Positions 11,908-23,209 of a DNA stretch of 64,000 nt are shown piece by piece; within the stretch, counting starts at the first letter, position 1, and each line of letters opens with the position of its first letter. The stretch covers positions 3,725,001 to 3,789,000 of the forward strand of contig OX344765.1 of the NCBI GenBank assembly GCA_947034895.1, given 5' to 3'. The notes below the pieces were generated by a model, which did not search any database, was not told the DNA's origin, and saw nothing but the letters and a program-made list of their open reading frames with translations. The translations under genes and the position numbers were made by a program. Source of the DNA: Rhytidiadelphus loreus. Taxonomy: Eukaryota; Streptophyta; Bryopsida; Hypnales; Hylocomiaceae.

Positions 11908-13790
11908 CTCGGCACTCGACCTCTTGCTTGTTATTTTCCCACAGCGAGTGCCAAAAATCTTCGAAAAGTGGAATAGCAATCCCTTGTGTTCTGTCTAACG
12001 CAATAATTTTGTTCGATGCTCTTGAACTTCTCGCCGAATGCGCAAAAATGAGGTTGAGAGCTCCGTGGGAATGACAAGAACGATCAAAGTTTCAGGGAAG
12101 GGCCGCCTCCCGGAATGGAAAAAGACAGAGAGGGGCGGGAAGGGAACCCGACGAAATCGAGGGTGAGTCTATTATCTTGTAGATTTGGTAGTGGTGGGGT
12201 TTCTGAGGGTGCTGCGACGCGACCCGTGCGAATGCGGGGTGGAGGGGTTAGGGGTTTAGGGTTTTAGGGCTTTGGGGTGACGTCAACATCCAAGGTCTTC
12301 CTTCCCGTCAGCTGCCCTTCTGAAGTCCCAAGTGACCATTTTCTGGTTATTGCCCCTCTTTTGGGGGTTCTCAAATTCTTGAGGTTTTTTATCAACGAAA
12401 ATTATTTTTAGGAAATAGTCTGCATTATGAATCCAATGGTGGTACTTTCATCAAATTTCAAGTTAAACTCCGCCTTGTGGAATTATTTTAAGTCGAGTGG
12501 TGTAGTGTAGTTCTTAGCTCATGTTTTTTGGTTTAGTTTGGGCATCGACTGAAAAGTCAACCAACTAATGCAATAGTTGCTCACCTTATAAAGGACATAT
12601 CTGAGGAGAAGATAAATGTGTCTATTCTTGTTTTTCTTACAAACACTACTCTCATTTCAATGACCACTGTACATTGCAAGCTCCACCCAAAATTGCGAAA
12701 TGACCAAAATGTTGTAAAATTTTACATGAGCATTCTCATCTCTCTTGTCTTTCACTAAGCACAAAAGGAGTCATCATTTCAAAATATTCTCACTAAGATA
12801 TGCTCCTTCAAAGTGCATTGCCTTATTTTTACATTGACCCAAATCAAACTTCAAACTTATATATCTACTAGACTGTGCTATCAAATAATCTAAAATTTGA
12901 ACTACAAGATCCTATGATTACATTTTATCTTATTTCAAGAAAAAAACGAGCGAACAAATTGCTCAACTTCTTCGTAGTTTTGGCCCATTTTGAAAATACA
13001 CCTCCTTTGGATCATTAGAGGTTAATAGTGAGGGTTCAAAATTAGTGTCACTTTCAAAATTAGTATGGCTCAAACAAATAGAACAAATCATTGGAGTCAA
13101 AATAATGGACTAGGAGCCCATTATAGGTAATAGTGGATAAATGTACTTCATACTCTTGTATTCAAGTCAACTTTCAACTTTCAATGTAAAGCAAGTTCTT
13201 CAAAATACTCAAATTAATCCCTTAAAGACAATTGTCCCTTGAACAAACAATTGAATGGTTAAGTAGATTTCTACAAAGTCAATTTTGAACAAGGTATTTT
13301 TAAAATTTTGGCACAAGGTGCATACATAAATTTAATTATTCTAAATCTTTGTCTCTATGTTTTGATTGATCAAATCTTTAAAATAGAAAATTATTAGTGC
13401 ACAATTAATCATAAAAGAATGGCTATTGTATTGCAAAATAGTTTAGAGTAAGTGAAACCCCTTATTTGCTTTTGAAAGTTTGCACGTGGGTAACCCAAAA
13501 GATGTAGTTCTCAATAATGTACAAGCTCAATTGTGAATAGAGAAATATCATCACTCTAAGAGGACTCAAAGTTAGTTTATTTAACATGGAAAGGCTATTA
13601 TTTTTTCAAATATTAAAATCTTTCAATGTAATTGGCTTACTTTTTTTTGTGTAGTAGTTGGAGTTTAAAAAAATAGTTTTAATTTTCAATTTTAGTCAAT
13701 GCATCCCCAAATGGTAGTGGTTGTCCTTAGGTTTTCCGAAATTGTTGTCTTGCGGGATCACGTCCTTTAGGTTGCAGTCCTGCATCTGCG
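11908..13790. other. mtSSB promoter region grading into AT-rich spacer
   Basis: The first 400 bp are GC-balanced and probably 5' leader and promoter of mtSSB. Beyond about 12350 the sequence becomes AT-rich with no gene or long ORF. Confidence 0.45.
12248..12269 (-). promoter_or_regulatory. Telobox-like repeats upstream of mtSSB
   Basis: TTAGGGG-TTTAGGG-TTTTAGGG lies about 340 bp upstream of the mtSSB start codon; on the gene strand it reads as AAACCCTAAACCCC-like. A second AAACCCTAAACCCT is at 11595-11608 in intron 1. Teloboxes are known in plants near promoters of housekeeping and organelle-related genes, where they bind telobox factors. The functional role here is inference. Confidence 0.45.
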
Positions 13791-13804
13791 CCCCCCCCCC
13801 CCCC
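13791..13804. repeat. Homopolymer run of 14 C
   Basis: A 14-base C tract in a local GC-rich island (about 13740-13870) within AT-rich spacer. The island contains CCAGGTCAG, which reads CTGACCTGG on the other strand, the motif also found in the small inverted-repeat elements at 52246 and 53380. Confidence 0.9.
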
Positions 13805-15127
13805 GACACGCTTGGCCGGGTCCCATTACCTAGACTAGGACCCTGACAAGCCAGGTCAGACTAGGCCCACTTTCTAATGGAGGATTTAACGTCCTACTTT
13901 TCTTTTCTAACCCTCAATAGGACTTTGGATGTTTTCCAAGAAAAATTGTCAAAAATTGTCATTTTGGGATGCATTGACCAAAATTGAAAATAAAGCCTTT
14001 TTTATAAACTTCAACCATACAAAAATGAAGAAAACTAATATGACAATGTGTTGAAAAAATTTCAGCCCATTTGACCACATGGTTTGAAAGATTATAATGT
14101 TTGTAGTGACTCTAGTTTGTAAGCCTAAAAATATGAGCTTAAGAGCTATTAGTATATGCCTTACAAGCCTACGGCATCAACTAAAAAAATCTTGAATTTT
14201 TGAGGTCAATAGAGTGAAAAACAAGAAAAATCTCAAATTTTTACTATTAATAGTAAAATTTTGGCCCTATTACCATGGACCTATGATCATAGGAACGTAG
14301 CCAACACACACAATGCATTGGACAAGTGGGCGATAGTTATAACCCACCTTAAGCCTCAATTTTTTTCTTCTTGCAAAAATATTTGTTCAAGCTCAAGCTG
14401 CTAAAGGGATTCCAAGGAAAACAAATATTTTGGAAAGGTGACGAAGGGAAAGGTACCATCCCTGTATCATATTAGAATATCCCAACCCCCATCTCCCCCA
14501 AGGTTTTTTTGAGTGCCCAAAGATTTTTTTGGGGGGTAATGGAGTCAAGACATACACAAAAGAATTAAAAAGAGTTTTGGGAGTCTCAAATGCTAGATTG
14601 CCCAAAGGACCTCTAAATTTGCAACAAAAAAAAGCTAAAAAACTTGAATTTAAAAAATAAAAAAAAGTTTTGAGGGTCCCTAACATCCTAAGCAACAATG
14701 CTAGTATGTGAGCCTACAAGCCTCTGTTGGCTTAGCCAGTAAGTCATATGCATCCTTAAAAGGTTGATTTTGTACAGACAGACACTAGGATTGGCTAACT
14801 GTCATATTCTCACTTCTCTCGGGATTACTAATTAATCTCTCATACTCACTTTAGAGACTTAGAATTGATGAAAATAATTGATTTAGGAATTTAAGATGTT
14901 TCCTCACTACTTTAGTAGAGACTGCTACCAAAACTCTCTTAACACTCTTTTTTATATTTTTTCTTCAATAATTAAGCTAAATTTTGCAAAATATTCGCAA
15001 AAAATAGATCCAGAGTTCTAAGTGCCATCTTGAGGGCTCACATATGCTCATGAATCCTAAAGTTTTAAAACAAAATATACCAACAACTATTAAATAATTA
15101 AATATAGAAGTTAGAAATAATACCAAA
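13805..15127. other. AT-rich spacer
   Basis: No gene seen. The block 14100-14300 (AAGCCTAAAAATATGAGC..., ACCTATGATCAT) shows weak similarity to 42050-42190, suggesting old copies of one dispersed repeat. Confidence 0.4.
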
Positions 15128-15320
15128 AATTAAAATTCAAGAAGTTCTACATAAAGGTCTATTTTTTTAATTGAATAGGGAACTAAATAAAAAATTGAAC
15201 CAAAACTATTATATTTTAAAAGACCAAAAATTCCAAAAGTTTTGGAAATTTGCATGCTAAGGTGTTGAAAAGAATGTACAAGTTGGAATGATTCCAAGAA
15301 TTTTGTAATTAAGGTTACAA
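15128..15320 (+). repeat. Dispersed repeat, module order X-Y
   Basis: Module X (TTGAATAGGGAACTAAATAA, then AAAATTGA) is followed by module Y (AAAGACCAAAAATTCC, CTAAGGTGTTGAAAA). The same two modules recur at 17150-17375 in the same orientation but in the order Y-X. Confidence 0.7.
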
Positions 15321-16809
15321 GCATTTGAAATAACAAATTACTTGAGAAATCAAAGTTTAACTTCCAAAATGCCCTCATCAGCTTGCAATATTCTTTCAAG
15401 GTTTACGTATTTGAGTTTAGAATTTTTTGTTTTATGTGCACCTAAAAAATTAAATAAAATAGATCAATGGAATTTTTATTAGGGTGCAACTTTTAAAAGT
15501 CCAATATTATGAAAGCTAAGGGAGGACACTCTCACTACATTTTGGGTCCTATGTGTGGCGGAGTGATTTTTTGACCCCCTATTTACTTTTGAATAAACTA
15601 TAATTTCATCCTAAAATTTTGAGCTTTGTTTAACAATGATTAAAGGTTTCTATTTACAAAAATTTCAATTCCAAATAACATAAGATATATTGTCTAGAAA
15701 GGGTTGAAAAATGAACTAAAATAGCATGTTCTCCAACTAAAATATTTATAGAGCTCACATGAAGATGACTATTGCATCAATATTCAACCAAAATAAAATT
15801 TCAATAGAAATCTATTTTATAGAATTTTTTTTTCATTATTCAAACTTTTTTTCTTATATAATATAGAGGTGTGAAAGTTATTTTCAGCTTTACAATGTAT
15901 CTTTTTTCTTAAAAAATTTATAACTAATTACTATTAGCATAAAAAAATATCAATAATTTAAAACATAAACTTTTAAAGTAGTAAAATCTATCCATCATTT
16001 TATTTTTGAAAAAAGAAATTAAATTTACTGTTGTATTACTTGTATTACTTTTTTTGCCGCACGTGGGTTGCTAAAACGTGGGGAGTGTCCTCCTCGGGCA
16101 TGAAAGGTGTTGGATTGTGTTGGGTGCTTCCTAAATATGAAATAATTAGCCTTAGAATGTTAATATATTATACTCTTTGTTGTCACACTTTTTTATTCAC
16201 TATATGAGTATTTGGTATTGTACCTTAATATTGTACAAAAAATTAGAAATGGAATAATTTATTGCAAATTCAATATGTATTTTTAAAATATATAGTATAT
16301 ATTTTGAAATTATAGCATAATAAAAGCATTTGCTCTATTTCATATTTTTGTACTCAACTTCCACTACAAAGATGCAAGATTTTTATCCTATAATTATCAA
16401 TTGTTGAAATTCTAGGTACAATAAAACAAACCTTTACATTTTTATAATCTCATATTATGGACTAAATTTCTTATAATCTATTATTATAAATTATAAATTC
16501 TAATAAATTAATATTATTATTTTAGAAAAATTAGTTTTTATTTTTTTATTTTTCTATATGCATAATTAATTATACATGTTTTTTATATTATATATGTAAT
16601 AATTTTTATCTTGAATATTTTTCATTTTAAAATTAGCAAAAATTTCCAAAGAACACAAATTATTTTCTTATTTTAGAAGTTTTTTTTATAAATTCTAAAC
16701 CTTATTATTTTATGGTAGTGTACATTTGATGAAGTGGGTAATTTTTGAGCTTGTGTGCTCTTAAAACCTTCTAATCCAAGGATTGGAAGCACGATAGTCA
16801 CACCCGTAT
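15321..16809. other. Very AT-rich spacer
   Basis: Dense in A and T runs with many stop codons on all frames. I see no gene or structured element. Confidence 0.5.
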
Positions 16810-16930
16810 TGAAGTTCTCTAATTTGGGTGCCAATTAACTCTTCAAGTTTGGGTGCCAATTTTTCAAGTTTAGGTGCCCAACTCTTCAAGTTTGGATTCC
16901 AAATTCTTTAAGTTTCGATCTCAAATTCTT
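16810..16930. repeat. Degenerate ~22-bp tandem repeat (about 5 units)
   Basis: Units resemble TCAAGTTTGGGTGCCAAT-TCT, with drift toward the right-hand end (TTTAGGTGCCCA, TTTGGATTCCAAA, TTTCGATCTCAAA). Spacing is about 21-23 bp. Confidence 0.75.
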
Positions 16931-17149
16931 TATGGAATTATATTTTGTCCTCTTTTATTTTAAAGTAAAACAAGCTATTCATTAATTTTAAGTGAATTTA
17001 AATTAATTTTTTCTTAATTTATCTTAAAATTAACTTGTTTTTAATCCAAGAATTTTTTTCTTTCACATTTTTTCTTTTAAAATGCAACTAAATGAAATAT
17101 AAAAAATTACATTCTATGCCCTTTTATTTTTAAGTGAACCCAAACTATT

Positions 17150-17375
17150 CTTTAAAATATTGATCCAAAATCGTTGTTTTTTAAAGACCAAAAATCTCAA
17201 AAGTCATGGAAATTTCCATACTAAGGTGTATTGAAAAAATAATGTAGAAGTTGGAACGAGAGTTGGAAATAATTCTGGGAATTCAAATTCAAAAAGTCTT
17301 ACATTAATGTCTTTTTTTTCAATTGAATAGGGGAACTAAATAAAAAATTGACCCAAAATTTTCTATTGGTTTAGG
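17150..17375 (+). repeat. Dispersed repeat, module order Y-X
   Basis: Same modules as 15128-15320, circularly permuted: ACCAAAAATCTCAAAAGTC and CTAAGGTGTATTGAAAA first, then TTGAATAGGGGAACTAAA. Permutation of this kind is expected when pieces of a tandem array are left behind. Confidence 0.7.
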
Positions 17376-20124
17376 GATAATATCTTGTACTAATATGGTT
17401 TATGGCACCCCACTAGGGTTTCAACAAAACTTAGAAATTACTTTAAACATGAATAAATGTAGAATTAATTGATGAAGTTGTTTATTTATTGGAATTATGC
17501 ATTTGGCCCTTAACTCTCGATTATTTTTTTCCCCATCAATTCCTAAAATTTTGTATGTGAAAAAAGCATTAATAGACTTTCAATCTTTTTTTTAATTTAA
17601 AAAAAACTTTTATGTTGAAATATTATAATCTTTTAATTGATAAGTAGTAATCATTATTAATGTGTTTTTTGAGTCCATATTTAATCTAACTTCTTTTGTT
17701 AGAATTTTAAACATTGAATATTACTAAAAAACTAATGAAGCTACTTACAATTTTGGATTTTGATAACTACCAATCAAATAGAATTCATAAAAGGCCTTTT
17801 TGTAGTTATTAAATGGGTTTTTTTTAAGTGACTATTAGTGATTTGAAATAATGAAAAACTTTTAAAGAATACAATACACTAATTACTAGTGTGCAGGTAA
17901 TCATTCTTTATTAGCATAATTCAATGTATTCTTATAATAGAATGTTATTTGGCGATATTATTAGTTCACCTTCCACCAACTTTTTCTATAGTACTCAAAT
18001 TGAAAACCGAAATGTTATATGATGGTTGACAAATTGTAAAGATCAATTCCATTGTCTTTTGTGAGCCCCAAATTCGTCACTTGGGATTCATAGTTTTCTT
18101 TTTTCTAGTTTGTTGCAAGTTAAGGTATAATATTATACAAAAAGCCCCCTAAAGAGTGTAGAATCAAAATAGGTATGTCACTTACCAGTATAGCTTTTGG
18201 TCATAAATAGCCTTTTATCTTTAGAATACCTACAAACCCCATTTGTATATAGGTTAGAACCATAAAGTAATAGGAAACAATAGGGTTACCGGGAACTTAC
18301 CTGAAATAGCCCAAATCCAATGCATGTGACTATGCTTGGCTAAATTGGTCCCATGAGAGATAGGGAGGTCTTTACGTAAATCTCCAAAGATAGGTTCTAG
18401 TTTCCCCGTTCCAACGACGAAATGTTAGGAATCCCAATTGTTAGCATGTAGGTGTCATTTTTCCAAGACATGCCACGTGGAAGAATCCATAGCCACCAGA
18501 TAGTGCTCTCGGATCAAGAACATGTCAGGGAGTTTATGGCGAAATCCATTCGCCAAGATTCCTTCACGTGTGAAAGATTCCCTAACTATTGGTAAGTCAA
18601 GAGAAGTTGGTTTTTACCTCGCTACCAACCGTGTGCAAGATTGACTCAAGACTTGGCCCATGGCTTGGGGGATTCCGTAAGAGGTTTCCCCAAAAGTCTC
18701 GGCTTTTTCTGATCTCTAGAGGATCTTTTTTCGAGCGGTCAATCGCCAAAAGCCACGACAGGGAATTCATATAAATTACCCAAGCTGCGGTAAAATCTCA
18801 CTAAAAATTAAACTAGCATCTTTTATGTTAATAACGCGCCCCGACAAGTTTCACGGTATTCTGATAGCGGAAGGCAGCCAAATCATCAACATTCCCCAAA
18901 TTATTAATTACGGCAAGATCTTCGTGAAGTTGACCAACGTCCTGGGAGCGCATGGAATGGGAACGAAGTCATCAAGGAGTCTTTTCTTACTCCCTAGGAT
19001 CTTCCCGACAACCCTAGCTAATTACCCAAGTTAGTAAAGGTAAACTTCAAAAGTTAGGTTTTTATCCTTTTACTAGTTTCAGTTGGCGCTAGTTTTCGAT
19101 GTTTTTTTTGCGATGGGAACAAGGGGTGGAGGATCTTGTAGACTAAAAATTGCCTTCAGAAGCCATTGACGCAATCCGTTTGCGATTCGGAGTTAAACTC
19201 CAAAAGATAGACTTTAGGACCAGCATTAAATCCAGAATTAGGTGAAAATCTTAAAAGATAAGGATGAAAATCCAGAAGGATGAGGTTACTAGTAGTATGT
19301 TGAGGGGGGGAGTGGGCCCTTGGAAACCTACAAAAGGGGTCCCTTCTCCCTCCCCAAACACCCTCTTTTTTGTAATTGGAAATGTTGGTGAGTTTGGTGT
19401 AAAGATTTTGGCCCTTTGGCCAAAACTTTTGAGTCTCTTCCTTTTGGGCTTCTTTTGAAGCCATTGTTAGTTCTTTCCACGGAGTAGAGGACTTCGGGGG
19501 TCCCTCTACGCCTTGTTGCTACGTGTTTCTTTTGGTACTTATCTTTTCTTGCTACTAGTATTGTGTTTAAGTGAGTCATTGGTCTTTGTCTTTGAGGTTG
19601 ACGTTATACTAACCCTAGAGTCTCCTTCCACTATACCTTGGCGATGCCGCTTTGGAAGGCCTCTAGTTTTGTGTCTTTTCCGCCACCTTCATACTAACCC
19701 CATGCCACTAGCTGCGAGTCACGTACGTCCTTGTCTCTAATCCAAGTTTCATGCATTGTGTGGGCTTAGTTCCCTTGGGATTTCTTGTGTGGAAAAGAGT
19801 GGGGTAGTCCCTCCATGGTGACAAAATCTTACCTTTTTTCACTGTCTTGAGTTTTAGATTATGTGTTAAAATCCTTCAAACGACGGAGCTTTGAATCCTT
19901 GGCCCAAGGGAAAGTCTTAGATTTGGTGTTAAAACCAATCTAGCCACTCTTCTTGGATTTTACCTCGAAAGTTCATTCCAAAGTTTAGTCTCCAAAACAT
20001 TGTGGAGATAGATAAAAGTTTAGTATCCAAAATTTAGGAAAGGAGTTCCTTCTTTGTGTTCTTTTGGTTAATCATCATCCTCGCCCTACTACCCCTCTTG
20101 CTTGTTCCCCCTAGAAAAAAAGGT
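17376..20124. other. Spacer, AT-rich then GC-balanced from about 18400
   Basis: From 18400 to 20100 the composition changes to that of decayed coding or retroelement sequence, but I could not recognise any domain. Short frames at 18589-18774, 18825-19034 and 19513-19740 have no motif and are not called. Confidence 0.4.
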
Positions 20125-20425
20125 CTTAGGCACCAGCCAGACCAAGTTGGGCATTAGCCAACACCCAGCGGCCCAGCCCGCATCCAACAGTACCAACCAA
20201 CAACCGAACCAGCGGCATCAGGCACAAGCTAGAACCGGGCACTAAGCTAGCATCAGACACCAGCTAGTGCTTGGGTATCAGCTAGTACCGGGCACCAGCC
20301 AGCGCCGGGCCAAGCCAACATTGGGCACCAACCAACGCCGGGCACAAGCCAACACTGGGCACAACTAGCATTGGGGCCCAGCCAGCCCACGGGCATCAGC
20401 CAGCAACCCAACGGGGCCAATAGTC
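20125..20425. repeat. GC-rich minisatellite-like repeat
   Basis: About 300 bp of degenerate units of roughly 18-22 bp resembling GGGCACCAGCCAGCACC with variants (GGCACAAGCCAACACTG, GGCATCAGCCAGCAACC). Strongly depleted in T compared with its surroundings. No reading frame stands out. Confidence 0.85.
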
Positions 20426-20760
20426 GGACTCATTCTTCTTGAGAGCAGGTTTCAATACTCTTTTAGGTTCAACTTTGGTTTAGTTGTTGAGGTATATATG
20501 TAGAGCAACCTTCGAAAAGGCCTGAGACAGCTCAAAAGGCGGTCCAACTGTTTGTGCAATCGATTACTACACTTGTGTGTTCCCACTTCGTGCTTTGATA
20601 GTTAGAAGTTGTTCAATCCATGACTGATTTCTTTAAGACACAGTAGTAAGGTTTTCTTGTAGTATCAAATAGAACTCCAAACTTTAGATAATTTTGGTGG
20701 TGTTTTGAATGACAATTATGGTGAACTTTACTAAGAACTTGATAGATAGACATATTTTAT
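20426..20760. other. Short spacer before the kinase-like pseudogene
   Basis: No clear exon. It may contain the lost 5' part of the pseudogene that follows. Confidence 0.3.
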
Positions 20761-22242
20761 CCATCTTTTTTCTATCATAATGCTGGACCGAGTGCAACAC
20801 CTTCAAATGTTGATATCTTGGTGGCTGAACTTACTTTTGATTCTTTCAACTGGATACCTACTTCGCTGACTGAAGTAAACCTTCTAATTGAGTTACTGAA
20901 GCGCCTGTTGGTTAGAAAGATTCCCATATATGGAGATCGGGATATGCTTTCGTTCTATGGTGAGATTTTTGAGGCTTCAAAGGATGAAGTTGCTCCAACG
21001 GTGCTGCACTTTTTCAGGACATGTCTTGCAGGCCCATTGCTAGATTTTGGTAGGGGTGAGATTATTGCCAATACTTATTGGAACTTAGTATTCTCATTGA
21101 TGGAGAAGATTGGAAAGTTGGGGCAACCCATTTCAATTCGTACTAACACAGAAGATATTTTGTCTTCGGTAAATCATCCAAAGAAGAGGAGAGACCTTTT
21201 TTTTATCAATTTAAACGAAAAGCCTGGGAATGGAGGGGTCCTTGTACTATTAGCTGAGTATAAAGATAAATCATTAGGAGATGCCAAATCAGATTTGATA
21301 AGTAAGCTTCGCAGATCGAATGCCTCTGTTTACGGCAATTTGGGATACCTACTCGAATATGTAGTTGGTGACTCAAAAGTTTAGTTCTACATTTTGCCTG
21401 TGCAAGAAGGAATTGATTCGGCTCCATTACTTCCAGAGCTAGATCTAGGACAATGTGCAAATAGGACAATGTTTGCAATTGCGGTTACAAATATCCTCAA
21501 GTGGATGCACAGTCTCTTTAAGCTAAAGATGCTTTGAAGTACTCGAATTCCGTTTTTAGTGAGTACTCAGAGGGCGGATCCTTGGAGTCTTAAATCAATA
21601 ACTGTTCATATCGATTTGAATCATATTATGAAGAAATTCTCTTTACCTAATTCAGTGTATGATGATTATAAGAGATTGTATTCCTATCTTCACGGTGAGG
21701 TGATTCCCCATACAACAAAGGTAAAGAAGGTATTTGCAGATGGGGTACTATTATACAAGAAGGAAAAGAAATCAAAACGGCAGAAGAAGAACAATGGTAT
21801 CACATGTAACATAGAATTGCATATTGAACTAGTGGGTTGTCCAGTAGACCTAGAGACGCTAAGCTCAGAGAGGGTGGTTCGAATGACCTGGGAAGTGCTC
21901 CTATGCTTGGAAGCACTACATGAGCATGACTTTTGCCACTATGACATGAGGTTGGCAAATATTATTTTGTGGGAACAGAAGTTTGATGTCCTAAATTTTG
22001 AGCTTGCAGGAAAGACCAACTCGCAAATCGAACTTACATTCTATTTCCCAAGGTGGGATCCAAAGTTTGAGTGTTCTTATGATGTGAAGAACAATTTATA
22101 CATGTTGGGTGAACATGTAATTAAACAGTGTCACAACTCTCCCCCAAAGCTTAAGCAACTAGGTGAGGATCTAGTGGATTGTAGGTGGGCAACAAAGGAT
22201 GCCAAGGAACATCTGTTGGCTCTATTTCCAATGTTAGTTTAA
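20761..22242 (+). pseudogene. Kinase-like protein, interrupted by two in-frame stops
   Basis: A single frame of about 490 codons runs from at least 20761 to TAA at 22242, broken by TAG at 21382-21384 and TGA at 21535-21537. The sequence between and after the stops stays in the same frame and keeps protein-like character. The C-terminal part has a kinase-fold core: LEALHEHDFCHYDMRLANII is a catalytic loop (HxDxxxxN type), followed by VLNFELAG where a DFG/DFE-type metal-binding motif is expected but with Asn in place of Asp, and then a D-x-x-N-L-x-x-L-G helix-like segment. The pattern recalls the atypical kinase domains of Crinkler-like and FunK1-like proteins rather than receptor kinases; this is inference. 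No convincing ATG opens the frame, so the 5' end is unknown. Confidence 0.65.
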
Positions 22243-23209
22243 GTTTCTAGTTAGTTTTTTCTTTTGTAGAAATCATATGGACTCTGAAGGTATGACGAGA
22301 ACTACTTCAGCAATTGCTGCCTTGAATTTCATTATTAGAGTGGATTTCCATTTACTTTGAATTGCCATGTTTTGTCAACGCATTCAGAAAAATTCTGGCC
22401 TTACCAATGTGGTGGTGATTGTTTGATACATTGTTGGCAGCATTGACAAAGGCTTCCTTGATGAGTTGTTTTAGAAATGCATTGTAAGTATCCCATAATC
22501 CTACATTGTTGTAGTTGTTTCACACAAGTTCCCTGAGAAGATTCATTTCCACAGAAACTAGAGTCCGCAGCAGGGGTACTGTTTTCCGACGATAAGTGAA
22601 GACTCTTTCTCGCTATGTCAATCCAAGTGGACAGCATTTCAAATGCTACATGTTGTACTAAATGCTGTACCAACACGAAGATGGAAAAAGAAACCCTGTA
22701 CATTCAGTCCTACGTATTTCTGTCAAAAGTCGATGATAGATCCAACGCAGTACTGTAATGGAGGCTACCCACTCTTCCATCTACGAGGGAGTTTAGAAAC
22801 AACTCAGTTCAGGAAATTAACAGCTACAGTCTAGCCACAGCAGTTTAGAAATAATTTAAACTTCAAATGTAACGTGCCAGAAAATGTATCAGTGTTCCAC
22901 CCTCCCGAAAGCTACAATCTCATTGGTGAAAACTAATCCTCTGCTGACAGGTGAATATTTTACACTGGCACAATGTAAATCTATATATTCTAAACCCAGT
23001 TCTGTACAAGTGTGGCACATATGTGTTATCGTTGACGTCCTTTTCGTGTCCAACTCCAGAAAACTGTTGCCAGGGCATCAGATAGAGGCACTTTTGGTAT
23101 AGATATACATCTTGAGATGTATGGATCACGAAAAGATGCCGAGCGCTACTTTAACAAACTACAAGGTCACAGCGAGTGAAGATTCGTGTGCCTCCCAAAT
23201 CAAGGTCAG
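22243..23209. other. Convergent intergenic region
   Basis: Lies between the end of the kinase-like pseudogene and the stop codon of the chromomethylase. GC-balanced and without recognisable domains, so much of it is probably the 3' untranslated region of the minus-strand chromomethylase. A minus-strand frame at 22401-22703 has no motif. Confidence 0.4.

Noticed and set aside
14393..15399. Two minus-strand frames of about 90-100 codons
   Set aside because: Built from AT-rich repeat sequence giving Phe/Leu/Lys-rich nonsense; the region is part of a dispersed repeat.
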